Origin: JANXSS01 sp040385645
GTDB lineage: Bacteria; Pseudomonadota; Gammaproteobacteria; Burkholderiales; Burkholderiaceae_D
Assembly (NCBI GenBank): GCA_040385645.1
Contig: JAZKGZ010000006.1
Location: forward strand, 186,001-250,000
DNA length: 64,000 nucleotides
Reading direction: 5' to 3'
Position 1 is the stretch's first letter. Each line of letters begins with the position of its first letter. The notes beneath the pieces were generated by a model. That model was not told the origin of the DNA. It worked only from the letters and a program-made list of their open reading frames with translations, and searched no databases. Shown piece after piece: positions 25,064 to 33,890 of the stretch. The translations under genes were made by a program, and so were the position numbers.

Positions 25064-27376
25064 ATGGCATTAAAATTCCCAATGTTCCCGCGGGCTGAAC
25101 ATCCTGCTGTGGTCGGAGCAAATACGATGCAGCCAGCCGAATCGGCCGACGTGGTCTATCCGAGTAAAGCAAGAGCTACGGAAACCGTTACCACCGAGGC
25201 CCGCTTGAAAGCGCCGGCCAAAGCGAATGGTAACGCTACAGGCGGCGGCGTTGCGGCTAACGACACATTGGAGCGATCGGTCGATTTCCGGCTGCCGGTG
25301 CTTGGCGGGCTGTCTGTCGCACAGCAGATTCGCGTACTGCTGGCAATTCTCGTTGCTTCGCTCGCACTGACGGCTGTATTCGCTTTCTTGAATGCCCGAA
25401 ATTCGGTACAAAATTCCACCCAAACCCAAATCGCGGGTGACGCGCTCATGCACTCGCAGCGTATCGGGAAGGCTGCTCCAAATGCGATTCAAGGTAATGC
25501 AGAAGCATTCAAACAACTTGCCGACAGTCGTAGTGAATTTAACATCGACCTGACAGTGCTCGAGCAGGGCGGTACGTTTAAGAATCGTTCGATCGATGCG
25601 CCATCGTCTGAGCGCCAGCCAATTTTGCAAGAAGTACGTACGGCCTGGCTCAATACAGACAAGGCAGCAGTGACGATGCTCAAGCTACAGCCCGAACTGA
25701 CTGGTTTCGGTGCAACGCTTAAGAAGCTTAATGCACAGTCGCCCAGACTGCTGGATTTGACAGAGCAAATTTCATCCCTGAAAGTTCAGGTCGGTGCATC
25801 GCCCCGCGAAATATCGGCTGCTGGCCAGCTGGTGATGCTGACACAACGGCTGGGACGCAGCGCGAATGAATTTCTGACTTCCGAAGGCGTCAACCCCGAA
25901 ACTGCTTTTTTGCTGGGCAAGGACAGTAATACCTTTCGCACCATCCTCGAAGCCTTTATCAACGGTAACGAAGGGTTGCGCCTGACTGCGACAACCGATG
26001 TCGAGACCAGGCAAAAGCTGATTGAACTCGATAACGCATTCACCGAATATCAGCGTGCGATTACGGCCATCTTGGGCAACCTTCAGAATTTCGTGTCGGC
26101 TAAACAATCGGAGCAATTGATTTTCTCGGAAAACGAGCGCTTGAAGCAAAAACTGTCGACTCTCCAAAATGTCTATCGTGCCGAACAAGATTCATTGAGC
26201 TGGTCGTTCTGGGCGCTTTTGATCGCTGCTCTGACAGCGCTTGCTGCAGCGGGTAGCACTGGCCTGGTGATTCTGCAAGATACCCGAGACCGAGCGCGCG
26301 AGGCACTGCAATCGGGCCTGGAAGCCGACTCTCAACGTATGCAGGCACAAAAGCAGGAGGAGGAAGCCAAAGGTACGAACGACCAGAATCAGGCGGCGAT
26401 TCTGCGCTTGATGAATGAATTACAAGAGGTTGCGGACGGCGACCTGACGGTGCAGGCAACCGTTTCTGAAGATATCACCGGTGCGATTGCCGACTCGGTT
26501 AATTACACTGTCGAAGAGTTGCGTGGTCTGGTCGGTAGGGTTACGGCAACTGCCGAGCAAGTGACATCGGCGTCCGATCAAGCGCAATCGATTTCCGGCG
26601 AACTGCTTTCGGCCTCGCAAAAGCAGTCACGCGAGATTCAGGAAACCGGTCAAGCCGTGCTGGAGATGGCGGTGCACATTACCGATGTATCGAAGTCGGC
26701 CAATGAATCGGCCGAAGTGGCGCGGCAATCGGTGACGGCTGCCGAAGAAGGTTCAAAAGCCGTAGAAAATGCGATCAAAGGTATGAATGAGATTCGCGAG
26801 CAAATTCAGGAAACCTCCAAACGGATCAAGCGGCTCGGCGAGTCATCGCAGGAAATTGGTGAAATCACCGAACTTATTTCCGACATTACCGAGCAGACCA
26901 ACGTTTTGGCTTTGAACGCGGCGATCCAGGCGGCATCCGCCGGTGAAGCCGGTCGCGGCTTTTCAGTGGTTGCCGAAGAAGTACAGCGGCTGGCGGAGCG
27001 TTCCGGCGAAGCGACCAAGCAGATCGGCGCGCTGGTGCGCACCATTCAAACCGATACCCACGATGCGGTCGCGGCGATGGAAAAATCTACCCAAGGTGTG
27101 GTGGAGGGCGCGCGCCTTTCCGACGCCGCAGGCGCTGCCTTATCGGATATTCGCCGCGTATCGAATCAGCTCGCCGAACTTATTCAAAGCATTTCATCTT
27201 CTACCGAGCAACAGGCGACATCGGCCAACGGCGTGGCGCAAAATATTCAAAACATTTTGACGGTGACCGAGCAGACACAGGAAGGTACGCAGCAGACAGC
27301 ATCGTCGATTCGGACCTTGTCGAAGCTGGCAGAAGAATTGAAAAACTCGGTATCGCGCTTCCGCGTTAGCGCTTGA
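25064..27376 (+). CDS. pilJ: Methyl-accepting chemotaxis-type receptor PilJ
   Basis: The 770-residue inner-membrane receptor has an unusual cytoplasmic leader of about 85 residues before transmembrane segment 1 (about 88-110). A periplasmic all-helical PilJ sensor module follows, then a second membrane segment (about 379-403), a HAMP-like linker and the long cytoplasmic coiled coil. The hairpin tip near residues 609-645 (TNVLALNAAIQAASAGEAGRGF, split here by function into CheW/kinase contact) is clear. It ends SRFRVSA. caggag precedes the start. It should signal pilus surface contact to ChpA through PilI. Confidence 0.94.
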   Translation: MALKFPMFPRAEHPAVVGANTMQPAESADVVYPSKARATETVTTEARLKAPAKANGNATGGGVAANDTLERSVDFRLPVLGGLSVAQQIRVLLAILVASLALTAVFAFLNARNSVQNSTQTQIAGDALMHSQRIGKAAPNAIQGNAEAFKQLADSRSEFNIDLTVLEQGGTFKNRSIDAPSSERQPILQEVRTAWLNTDKAAVTMLKLQPELTGFGATLKKLNAQSPRLLDLTEQISSLKVQVGASPREISAAGQLVMLTQRLGRSANEFLTSEGVNPETAFLLGKDSNTFRTILEAFINGNEGLRLTATTDVETRQKLIELDNAFTEYQRAITAILGNLQNFVSAKQSEQLIFSENERLKQKLSTLQNVYRAEQDSLSWSFWALLIAALTALAAAGSTGLVILQDTRDRAREALQSGLEADSQRMQAQKQEEEAKGTNDQNQAAILRLMNELQEVADGDLTVQATVSEDITGAIADSVNYTVEELRGLVGRVTATAEQVTSASDQAQSISGELLSASQKQSREIQETGQAVLEMAVHITDVSKSANESAEVARQSVTAAEEGSKAVENAIKGMNEIREQIQETSKRIKRLGESSQEIGEITELISDITEQTNVLALNAAIQAASAGEAGRGFSVVAEEVQRLAERSGEATKQIGALVRTIQTDTHDAVAAMEKSTQGVVEGARLSDAAGAALSDIRRVSNQLAELIQSISSSTEQQATSANGVAQNIQNILTVTEQTQEGTQQTASSIRTLSKLAEELKNSVSRFRVSA

Positions 27377-27393
27377 ACGATCACGAGGCATGC

Positions 27394-30300
27394 ATGACAA
27401 CTTCCATTATTTCTAATGCGCCGCCGCTGGTTGTTGGAGCCGATTTCGATCGTGAACCGCTTTCCTGGGTCATTGCTGAAATTCGTGAGTCGCTGAATCG
27501 ATCGAGTGCCGCACTGGCCGTTGCGTTGAATCAGCCAGCGCAGGAGGAAGAACGCAACGCATCGTTGCGTCAGGCAAAAAACCATTTGCACCAGGCACAC
27601 GGCGCATTACAGATTGTCGATGTCGAAGGCGTGGCGTTGCTGACAGAGACGGTAGAAGACATGCTGGACCGCATGGCATCGGGGCAGCTGGCGCTAGCGC
27701 CACAGGTTGTCAGCGCTATCGATCACGGTTACAGCGCACTGGTTGAGTATTTGCAAGAACTTTTGGCAGGAGAAGTGCCGCAGCCGGTGCGTCTGTTCCC
27801 GTATTACCGAGATCTATTACAGGCTCGCGGTGCCGAGCGTATTCATCCGGCCGATTTATTCTTTCCCAATCTGGCGATTCGTCCGACCTTGCCGGCTCGC
27901 CTACTGGATGCACCGGGTGCTGCATTCGACAAACCGGCTGCACCCGATTATGTGGCGTTGCGCAAACGTTTTGAAAAGGCATTGCTACCATTTCTCAAGG
28001 GAACCGTCGCTACGGCCGGTACCGCTAATGGCGAACAGTTGCACGACATCGTCGGCGAAGTGGAGCATGCGCAGACCAATCACCAACTCCGCGGTTTTTG
28101 GTGGGTAATGCGCGGCTTCGCCGAAGCTGTAGCCATCGGTAAGATCGACAACGATGTCTACGTAAAACAGCTGTTTGCGCGAATCAATCTGCAAATCAGG
28201 CGTCTCTCCGACGGTTCCTCCGGTATCGCCGAACGCCTGTTGCGCGATGCGTTATTTTTCATTGTCAGGATCGATCAGCCGACGCCGCTGTTGCAGCAGA
28301 TTCGCGCTGCATACGGCTTAAACGGGCAAGTATCTGGAAATTTCGAAGAAAAGCGTTATGGTCGGGTCGATGGCAAAGCGTTGAATGCCTCCCGCGAACA
28401 TCTGGCTCGGGCAAAAACCCATTGGAACCGGTTAGTCGGTGGTGAGGGTCATGCCGCTGTCGCGTTCGAACAGGAAATGCTGGAGTTGAGCCAAGTTGCC
28501 CAGGCGTTGCGCCAGCCGGCATTGTCAAAATTGCTTGGCGAGCTGACTGGCATCGCTCATTCAGCGGCCAATCGCGAGCCCGGCGACCGAGTTGGACTGG
28601 AGATGGCGACCAGCCTGCTGTTCGTCGAGAACGCATTAGCGCAGATCAGCAAGCTGCCAATCGATTTCAGCAGCCGTGCGGAAGCGATGATGAAACGGCT
28701 GGCGGCGAGTGTCAGCGGTCATGAAAACGACACCTTGGCGTTGCCTACCCCCTGGCTGGACGACATGTCGCGCCTCGCTCAGCAGCGGCAAACCGTCGTC
28801 ACGTTGGCTACCGAGCTACAGTCGAGCCTGCAGCAGGTTGAAAAGATGCTGGAAGAATACTTCGCTCATCCTGGTGAAGTGGCTTCTCTGACACCGGTAG
28901 ATAAAATATTGCACCAGGTAGGTGGCGCACTGGCTGTGCTTGATCAGGATGAAGCTGCCCGCGCGGTTGCGCATACGCAGAAAGCGCTACAGCGGTTTGC
29001 GGACGCTGCCACTCCTTTTGAACATGGCGAAAGCCAGCAACAATTTCAGCATATCGCACGCAATATCGGTGCCTTGGGCTTTTTCGTCGAGACGCTGCAC
29101 CTGCACGACGACAAGCTGGAAAAACGCTTTTTCTTCGACGACAGCACCGGCGTTTTTCAAGCCAGACTGTTCGAGCGTGTCGCTAACCTGCCGGTTGCCG
29201 ACGACCTACCGGCGATTGAAGCAATTTCCGAAGTAATACCTGACGCAATACCTGAAGAGCCCGAACTGCTTGAAACGACTGAGCTGCCGACCGTGCTCGA
29301 CTCGGCTGCTATCATAGCCAATCCGATCGCACCGACCGAGCCAGTCGGAGCAGAATCGATGCTGCCTGAGTTTTCGCCATTTGAGCTGCCCGGGCCAGAT
29401 GTTTTTGCGAAGGACGAGCCGGCAACGGAACTGGAACTTCCACAGACCGATGAGGAAGTCGATGCCGAATTACTGGAAATATTCCTGATTGAGGCTAACG
29501 AAGTTCTGGAAGCGGTGCGTATCACGCTACCTGCAGCACGTCTGGCACCGCACGATCAGGAACACTTGACGACCTTACGTCGTTCGTTCCACACCTTAAA
29601 AGGCAGCGGCCGCATGGTCGGGCTGACCGCTTTCGGTGAAGCCGCCTGGTCCATCGAGCAGTTGATCAATCTGCGTCTGGCGCAGAGCCGGGCTGGCGAC
29701 GCCGATCTGTACGCTTTGCTGGAACTGGCCGCTTCGACATTGGCGGAGTGGGTGAACGATTTGCAGACGACCGGCCGCTCTGGCCGCACGCCCGATCTGT
29801 TGATCGAGTCGGCTGCACGTTTGGAAGCGGGATTGTCGCTAGCCGCGCTGATGCCAGTGGAGACCGAACCTGTGGTCGAAGGTGTACCGGCAAACGACGA
29901 AGAAACCCGCGAGCTCATACAAGCTCTACAGACTTTGCCGGAACTTGAACTTGAACCGGAACCAGAATTTAAATCTGACCCAGAACTTGAGTCTGAGTTG
30001 TTGCAATCGGCTGCGAGCGACAAACCGCCATCCGAAAGAACCGATTTGATGGATCTTGCAGCCACCGAATCAGTAATCCCGGTTGCAGAAAAAACCTCGG
30101 TGATCGAATTTCCGGCACCTGCAGCCACTCCCGCGCCGCGCAACGATAGTCTCCGACAGATCGGTGAGATCGAAATCAGCGTGGCGCTGCATAACATTTA
30201 TATGGCCGAAACCGATGGCCTGGTACGGTTGCTCTCGCTCGACTTCGGTGAATGGCGGCACGAACCCGAGCGTTTGGTAAATCTGATGGCCACGCACGCA

Positions 30301-33300
30301 GCGCATTCGCTGGCAGGCACCTCGGCAACCGTCGGATTCAAGCCGCTCCAGGAAATTGCTCAGGCACTCGAGGCCGTATTGCAGCAGTTGTCGCGCACTC
30401 CCGTGCGGCTGCTCGATACCGAATTCGACATGCTCGACCTGACGATGGAGCGCATTCGCTTCATGCTGCAATTGTTTGCCCTCGGTGAAATGGCTGATCA
30501 CGAGCCATTGCAAGTTGGTGCCCTCGAGGCGCTGCATGAAATACTCTGCAAGCGCGCCGTCACGGTATCTGCAGAGTCTGGCGAATTCACCGAGTCTACC
30601 CCGCTCGATACGATGATTGAGGCGATCCCCGATGAAATAACGCACCAAGCGCCCGATCAAAAACTTGACCAGGTCGCTACCGACGATATGCCGACTCTGG
30701 CGGCATTGCTGTCGAGGGAAAGCGTTGAGTCGACCGAATCACCCGTGCCTGCATTGGCGAAGCCGCAGGCACCGCTAGAATTGCAGGCACCGGTCATTAC
30801 ACCTTCGTTGGATGTCTCGTTCGGCAAACCCGACTCTGCACCCGAAGTACCGATGGCCGGGCGAACCCTCGTCATCAAGGATGACCTCGATGCTGACCTG
30901 ATGCCGGTATTTATCGAGGAAGCCAACGATATGCTGCCGCAGATGGGCCGGTTGCTGCGCACTTGGCAATTGGCACCTGGCGACACCGCGTCGCCGCCGG
31001 CATTACTCCGCTTACTGCACACCATCAAGGGTAGCGCACGCATGGCCGGCGCAATGCGCTTCGGTCAGCATTTGCACGATATGGAAAGTCGTATCGAGCA
31101 AGTCATGCACCTGAGCCAGCAGCCGCCTCAGGTATTGGACGATCTATTGGCGCGTCATGATCTCGGCCTGCAGATGTTCGACGCCTTGCACCATCAGGAC
31201 GCGATACCAACCGACGCTGCAACGGCTGGCAACTCGACTGTCGATGATTCACTTACGGCCACCAATTCACCCGCCGTACCGGCAATCGGGTTGTCCGCTG
31301 TGGTCGTTACGGAACAACCGCCGTCAACCGAAGCCGATCATTTCGAACGGCGCCGCCAACGTCGTATGCCGGCGGATATCGTCACCATCAATGCGACACC
31401 GGTGCCGTTGGTGCGGGTACGCGCTGATATCCTCGACCGGCTGGTCAACCAGGCCGGTGAAGTATCGATTGCCCGCTCCAGGCTGGAAAATGAAATCGGC
31501 ACGATGCGTCAGTCGCTGGTGGAACTCACCGAAAACGTCGCACGCTTGCGCGAGCAGTTGCGTGAAGTAGAGATGCAGGCCGAATCGCAAATTGAAAATC
31601 AGATCTCGTCCCAGCGCGCGAATTCCCCCGAGAAGCAGTTCGATCCGCTTGAGTTCGACCGTTTCACACGGTTGCAGGAACTCACACGCATGATGGCCGA
31701 AAGCGTCAATGACGTCGGCTCGGTACAGCAGAATCTCACCCGCACGCTCGATAGCGCCAGTATCGATTTGACGATGCAGGCACGGCTCACAAGGGATTTG
31801 CAACAGGATTTGATGAGCGTGCGCATGGTGCAATTTGCCAGCGTCACGGAGCGGCTTTACCGTGTCACGCGCCAGGCTTCGAAGGAGATCGACAAGCGCG
31901 TGAATCTCGATATCCGCGGCAGCGCAGTCGAACTCGACCGCAGCGTGCTGGAAAAGATGGCTGGGCCGTTCGAGCATTTGCTACGTAACGCTATCGTGCA
32001 TGGCATCGAAACTCGGGCAGGCCGGCAAGCCGCCGGAAAAAGCGAAGTGGGTGAATTACAGATTGAAGTCCGGCAAGAGGGTAACGAAGTCGTGATCGAG
32101 TTTTGCGACGATGGCCAAGGCTTAAGTCTGGAACGTATCCGCAGTAAGGCTGAACAAACAGGGTTGCTCGGCCTTGATCGTACGATCAGCGACGCCGAGC
32201 TGACCGACTTGATTTTTCACCCAGGATTTTCGACGGCAACGGCGGTAACCGAACTGGCCGGACGCGGCATTGGTATGGATGTCGTGCGCGCCGAGGCCAC
32301 GGCTCTCGGGGGCCGGGTAGCGATCGTCTCCGAGCCCGGCAAGGGTGCGCGATTCACGGTGCACCTGCCATTGACGCTAGCCGTCACGCAGGTTGTGCTG
32401 CTGACGACAGGCGGCAAGACTTATGCAGTACCGTCGGTGTTGGTGGAGCAGGTACAGCAGCTGAGAACACCGGCCCTGGTTGCGGCTTACAACGAAGGTG
32501 CCGTGACTTGGCAGTCCCAGCGCGTGCCGATGGTGTACCTGGCCAGCCTGCTCGGAGAAAACCACGCCAGCGCCGTATCGCAGCAGTACTCACCATTGAT
32601 TCTTTTAAAGAGTGGCAATAATCGTTTAGCCGTTCATGTCGATGAAATAATTGGTAACCGCGAAGTCGTCGTCAAAAACATCGGCCCACAGTTGGCGCGA
32701 CTGGCCGGCATCGCCGGTGCCACTGTGCTCGGCTCAGGTGAAATCGTCCTGATTCTAAATCCCGTTGCACTAGCCCAGCGTGCTGCGCAAGAGCAGGGCC
32801 GGGCAATATCGCACGGCGGCGGGTATGCCGATATCGCGCTACCTGAAACCATGGGCGCAGTGGCAGAGTTCGACCATGGCGGTAGTGAAGGAGGCAACCA
32901 GGGAGAAAGCAGCGTAGGTAGCAACGGCGGCAAGATCGTCACACAAGCCGTACCCGGATTACAAATTCGTCATATCGTCATGGTGGTCGACGATTCGCTG
33001 ACCGTAAGGCGAGTCACGCAGCGCTTGTTGTCAAGGGAAGGCTACCAGGTGGTGCTGGCAAAAGACGGCATCGACGCCCTGGAGCAGTTGCAGTCGATTA
33101 CCCCGGACGTAATGCTGGTAGATATCGAAATGCCACGCATGGATGGCTTCGATCTGACCCGAAATCTGCGCGGCGACGAACGTACCCGCCACATTCCGAT
33201 CATCATGATCACCTCCCGCAGTGCCTCGAAGCATCGTAATCACGCTTTCGAGCTCGGGGTGGACGAGTACCTTGGCAAGCCTTACCAGGAGGACGTGCTT

Positions 33301-33348
33301 CTGGCCACGATTGCCGGTTTCGTACGCAAGGGTACGCCGGTTGCCTGA
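27394..33348 (+). CDS. chpA: Hybrid chemosensory histidine kinase ChpA/PilL with multiple Hpt domains
   Basis: The 1984-residue kinase contains several Hpt modules. Phosphorylatable His candidates are H69 (degenerate), H733 (HTLKGSGRM), H971 (HSLAGTSAT) and H1209 (HTIKGSARMAG). A CheA-type dimerisation helix, an ATPase domain (H1528, N1532 in HLLRNAIVHG; then TELAGRGIGMDVV), a CheW domain and a receiver with D1910 (VDIEMPRMDG) follow. It is about 490 residues shorter than P. aeruginosa ChpA. Acidic low-complexity linkers separate the Hpt units. The ATG at 27394 follows gagg at 27385-27388. No pilK or chpB-like methylation gene follows in the window. Confidence 0.94.
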   Translation: MTTSIISNAPPLVVGADFDREPLSWVIAEIRESLNRSSAALAVALNQPAQEEERNASLRQAKNHLHQAHGALQIVDVEGVALLTETVEDMLDRMASGQLALAPQVVSAIDHGYSALVEYLQELLAGEVPQPVRLFPYYRDLLQARGAERIHPADLFFPNLAIRPTLPARLLDAPGAAFDKPAAPDYVALRKRFEKALLPFLKGTVATAGTANGEQLHDIVGEVEHAQTNHQLRGFWWVMRGFAEAVAIGKIDNDVYVKQLFARINLQIRRLSDGSSGIAERLLRDALFFIVRIDQPTPLLQQIRAAYGLNGQVSGNFEEKRYGRVDGKALNASREHLARAKTHWNRLVGGEGHAAVAFEQEMLELSQVAQALRQPALSKLLGELTGIAHSAANREPGDRVGLEMATSLLFVENALAQISKLPIDFSSRAEAMMKRLAASVSGHENDTLALPTPWLDDMSRLAQQRQTVVTLATELQSSLQQVEKMLEEYFAHPGEVASLTPVDKILHQVGGALAVLDQDEAARAVAHTQKALQRFADAATPFEHGESQQQFQHIARNIGALGFFVETLHLHDDKLEKRFFFDDSTGVFQARLFERVANLPVADDLPAIEAISEVIPDAIPEEPELLETTELPTVLDSAAIIANPIAPTEPVGAESMLPEFSPFELPGPDVFAKDEPATELELPQTDEEVDAELLEIFLIEANEVLEAVRITLPAARLAPHDQEHLTTLRRSFHTLKGSGRMVGLTAFGEAAWSIEQLINLRLAQSRAGDADLYALLELAASTLAEWVNDLQTTGRSGRTPDLLIESAARLEAGLSLAALMPVETEPVVEGVPANDEETRELIQALQTLPELELEPEPEFKSDPELESELLQSAASDKPPSERTDLMDLAATESVIPVAEKTSVIEFPAPAATPAPRNDSLRQIGEIEISVALHNIYMAETDGLVRLLSLDFGEWRHEPERLVNLMATHAAHSLAGTSATVGFKPLQEIAQALEAVLQQLSRTPVRLLDTEFDMLDLTMERIRFMLQLFALGEMADHEPLQVGALEALHEILCKRAVTVSAESGEFTESTPLDTMIEAIPDEITHQAPDQKLDQVATDDMPTLAALLSRESVESTESPVPALAKPQAPLELQAPVITPSLDVSFGKPDSAPEVPMAGRTLVIKDDLDADLMPVFIEEANDMLPQMGRLLRTWQLAPGDTASPPALLRLLHTIKGSARMAGAMRFGQHLHDMESRIEQVMHLSQQPPQVLDDLLARHDLGLQMFDALHHQDAIPTDAATAGNSTVDDSLTATNSPAVPAIGLSAVVVTEQPPSTEADHFERRRQRRMPADIVTINATPVPLVRVRADILDRLVNQAGEVSIARSRLENEIGTMRQSLVELTENVARLREQLREVEMQAESQIENQISSQRANSPEKQFDPLEFDRFTRLQELTRMMAESVNDVGSVQQNLTRTLDSASIDLTMQARLTRDLQQDLMSVRMVQFASVTERLYRVTRQASKEIDKRVNLDIRGSAVELDRSVLEKMAGPFEHLLRNAIVHGIETRAGRQAAGKSEVGELQIEVRQEGNEVVIEFCDDGQGLSLERIRSKAEQTGLLGLDRTISDAELTDLIFHPGFSTATAVTELAGRGIGMDVVRAEATALGGRVAIVSEPGKGARFTVHLPLTLAVTQVVLLTTGGKTYAVPSVLVEQVQQLRTPALVAAYNEGAVTWQSQRVPMVYLASLLGENHASAVSQQYSPLILLKSGNNRLAVHVDEIIGNREVVVKNIGPQLARLAGIAGATVLGSGEIVLILNPVALAQRAAQEQGRAISHGGGYADIALPETMGAVAEFDHGGSEGGNQGESSVGSNGGKIVTQAVPGLQIRHIVMVVDDSLTVRRVTQRLLSREGYQVVLAKDGIDALEQLQSITPDVMLVDIEMPRMDGFDLTRNLRGDERTRHIPIIMITSRSASKHRNHAFELGVDEYLGKPYQEDVLLATIAGFVRKGTPVA

Positions 33349-33455
33349 GGTGGTGAAGCATTGCCGCATTCGAACGGCAAATCAGTACGCCGTGCTGAAC
33401 GACTGTTATCGAGCAGCGCCCCGGTTGCACAGTTCTTATTTTTGCGCGCTGGGGG

Positions 33456-33890
33456 TTACTTCAATACAAAACGCACACTCTGTGGAGCTTTGTCGTCGAT
33501 CTTGACAACAGCAATCGCTTTAGTACCAGGTGCTACTTTGAACATACCATCGGCTTTCAAAGTGTTCTTGCCTGCCGGAATAAGCTTGACACTGAATTTT
33601 TCAGTTCTCGACAACATCATCAACGTTGCAGAAGACTTCTGCGTATCGACAGGTTCATCGTGATCATTGACATACAGCACTAGACTGCCTGGGCTCGCGA
33701 CCAGTTCGTAATTAACATCTTTGACGACAGTTACCACTCCGCCATGCAAAGGCTTTGCTTTGTGAGCATGGGCGGTTGCTCCTTTCGTGTCGTGGGCGTG
33801 GTTTGTGTGACCATTTGCTGCAAAGATCGTCGGCGTGACAGCGAGCGTGCAAAGCACAACAAAACTTTTCATGACTTGGATGGTGCTCAT
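33456..33890 (-). CDS. Small secreted His-rich protein at the end of the czc operon
   Basis: The 144-residue protein has a signal peptide (MKSFVVLCTLAVTPTIFA after six leading residues) and a His-rich segment (HTNHAHDTKGATAHAHKAK). The domain that follows, starting PLHGGVVTVVKDVNYELV, resembles the N-terminal domain of CzcB in the same operon (PHGGKLLVDGAVSIEVV) in order of motifs and strand pattern. It is probably a stand-alone periplasmic metal-binding version of that domain. The start overlaps the czcA stop as ATGA, with gagga 6 bp upstream, so it is the last gene of the operon. Confidence 0.78.
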   Translation of the reverse strand: MSTIQVMKSFVVLCTLAVTPTIFAANGHTNHAHDTKGATAHAHKAKPLHGGVVTVVKDVNYELVASPGSLVLYVNDHDEPVDTQKSSATLMMLSRTEKFSVKLIPAGKNTLKADGMFKVAPGTKAIAVVKIDDKAPQSVRFVLK

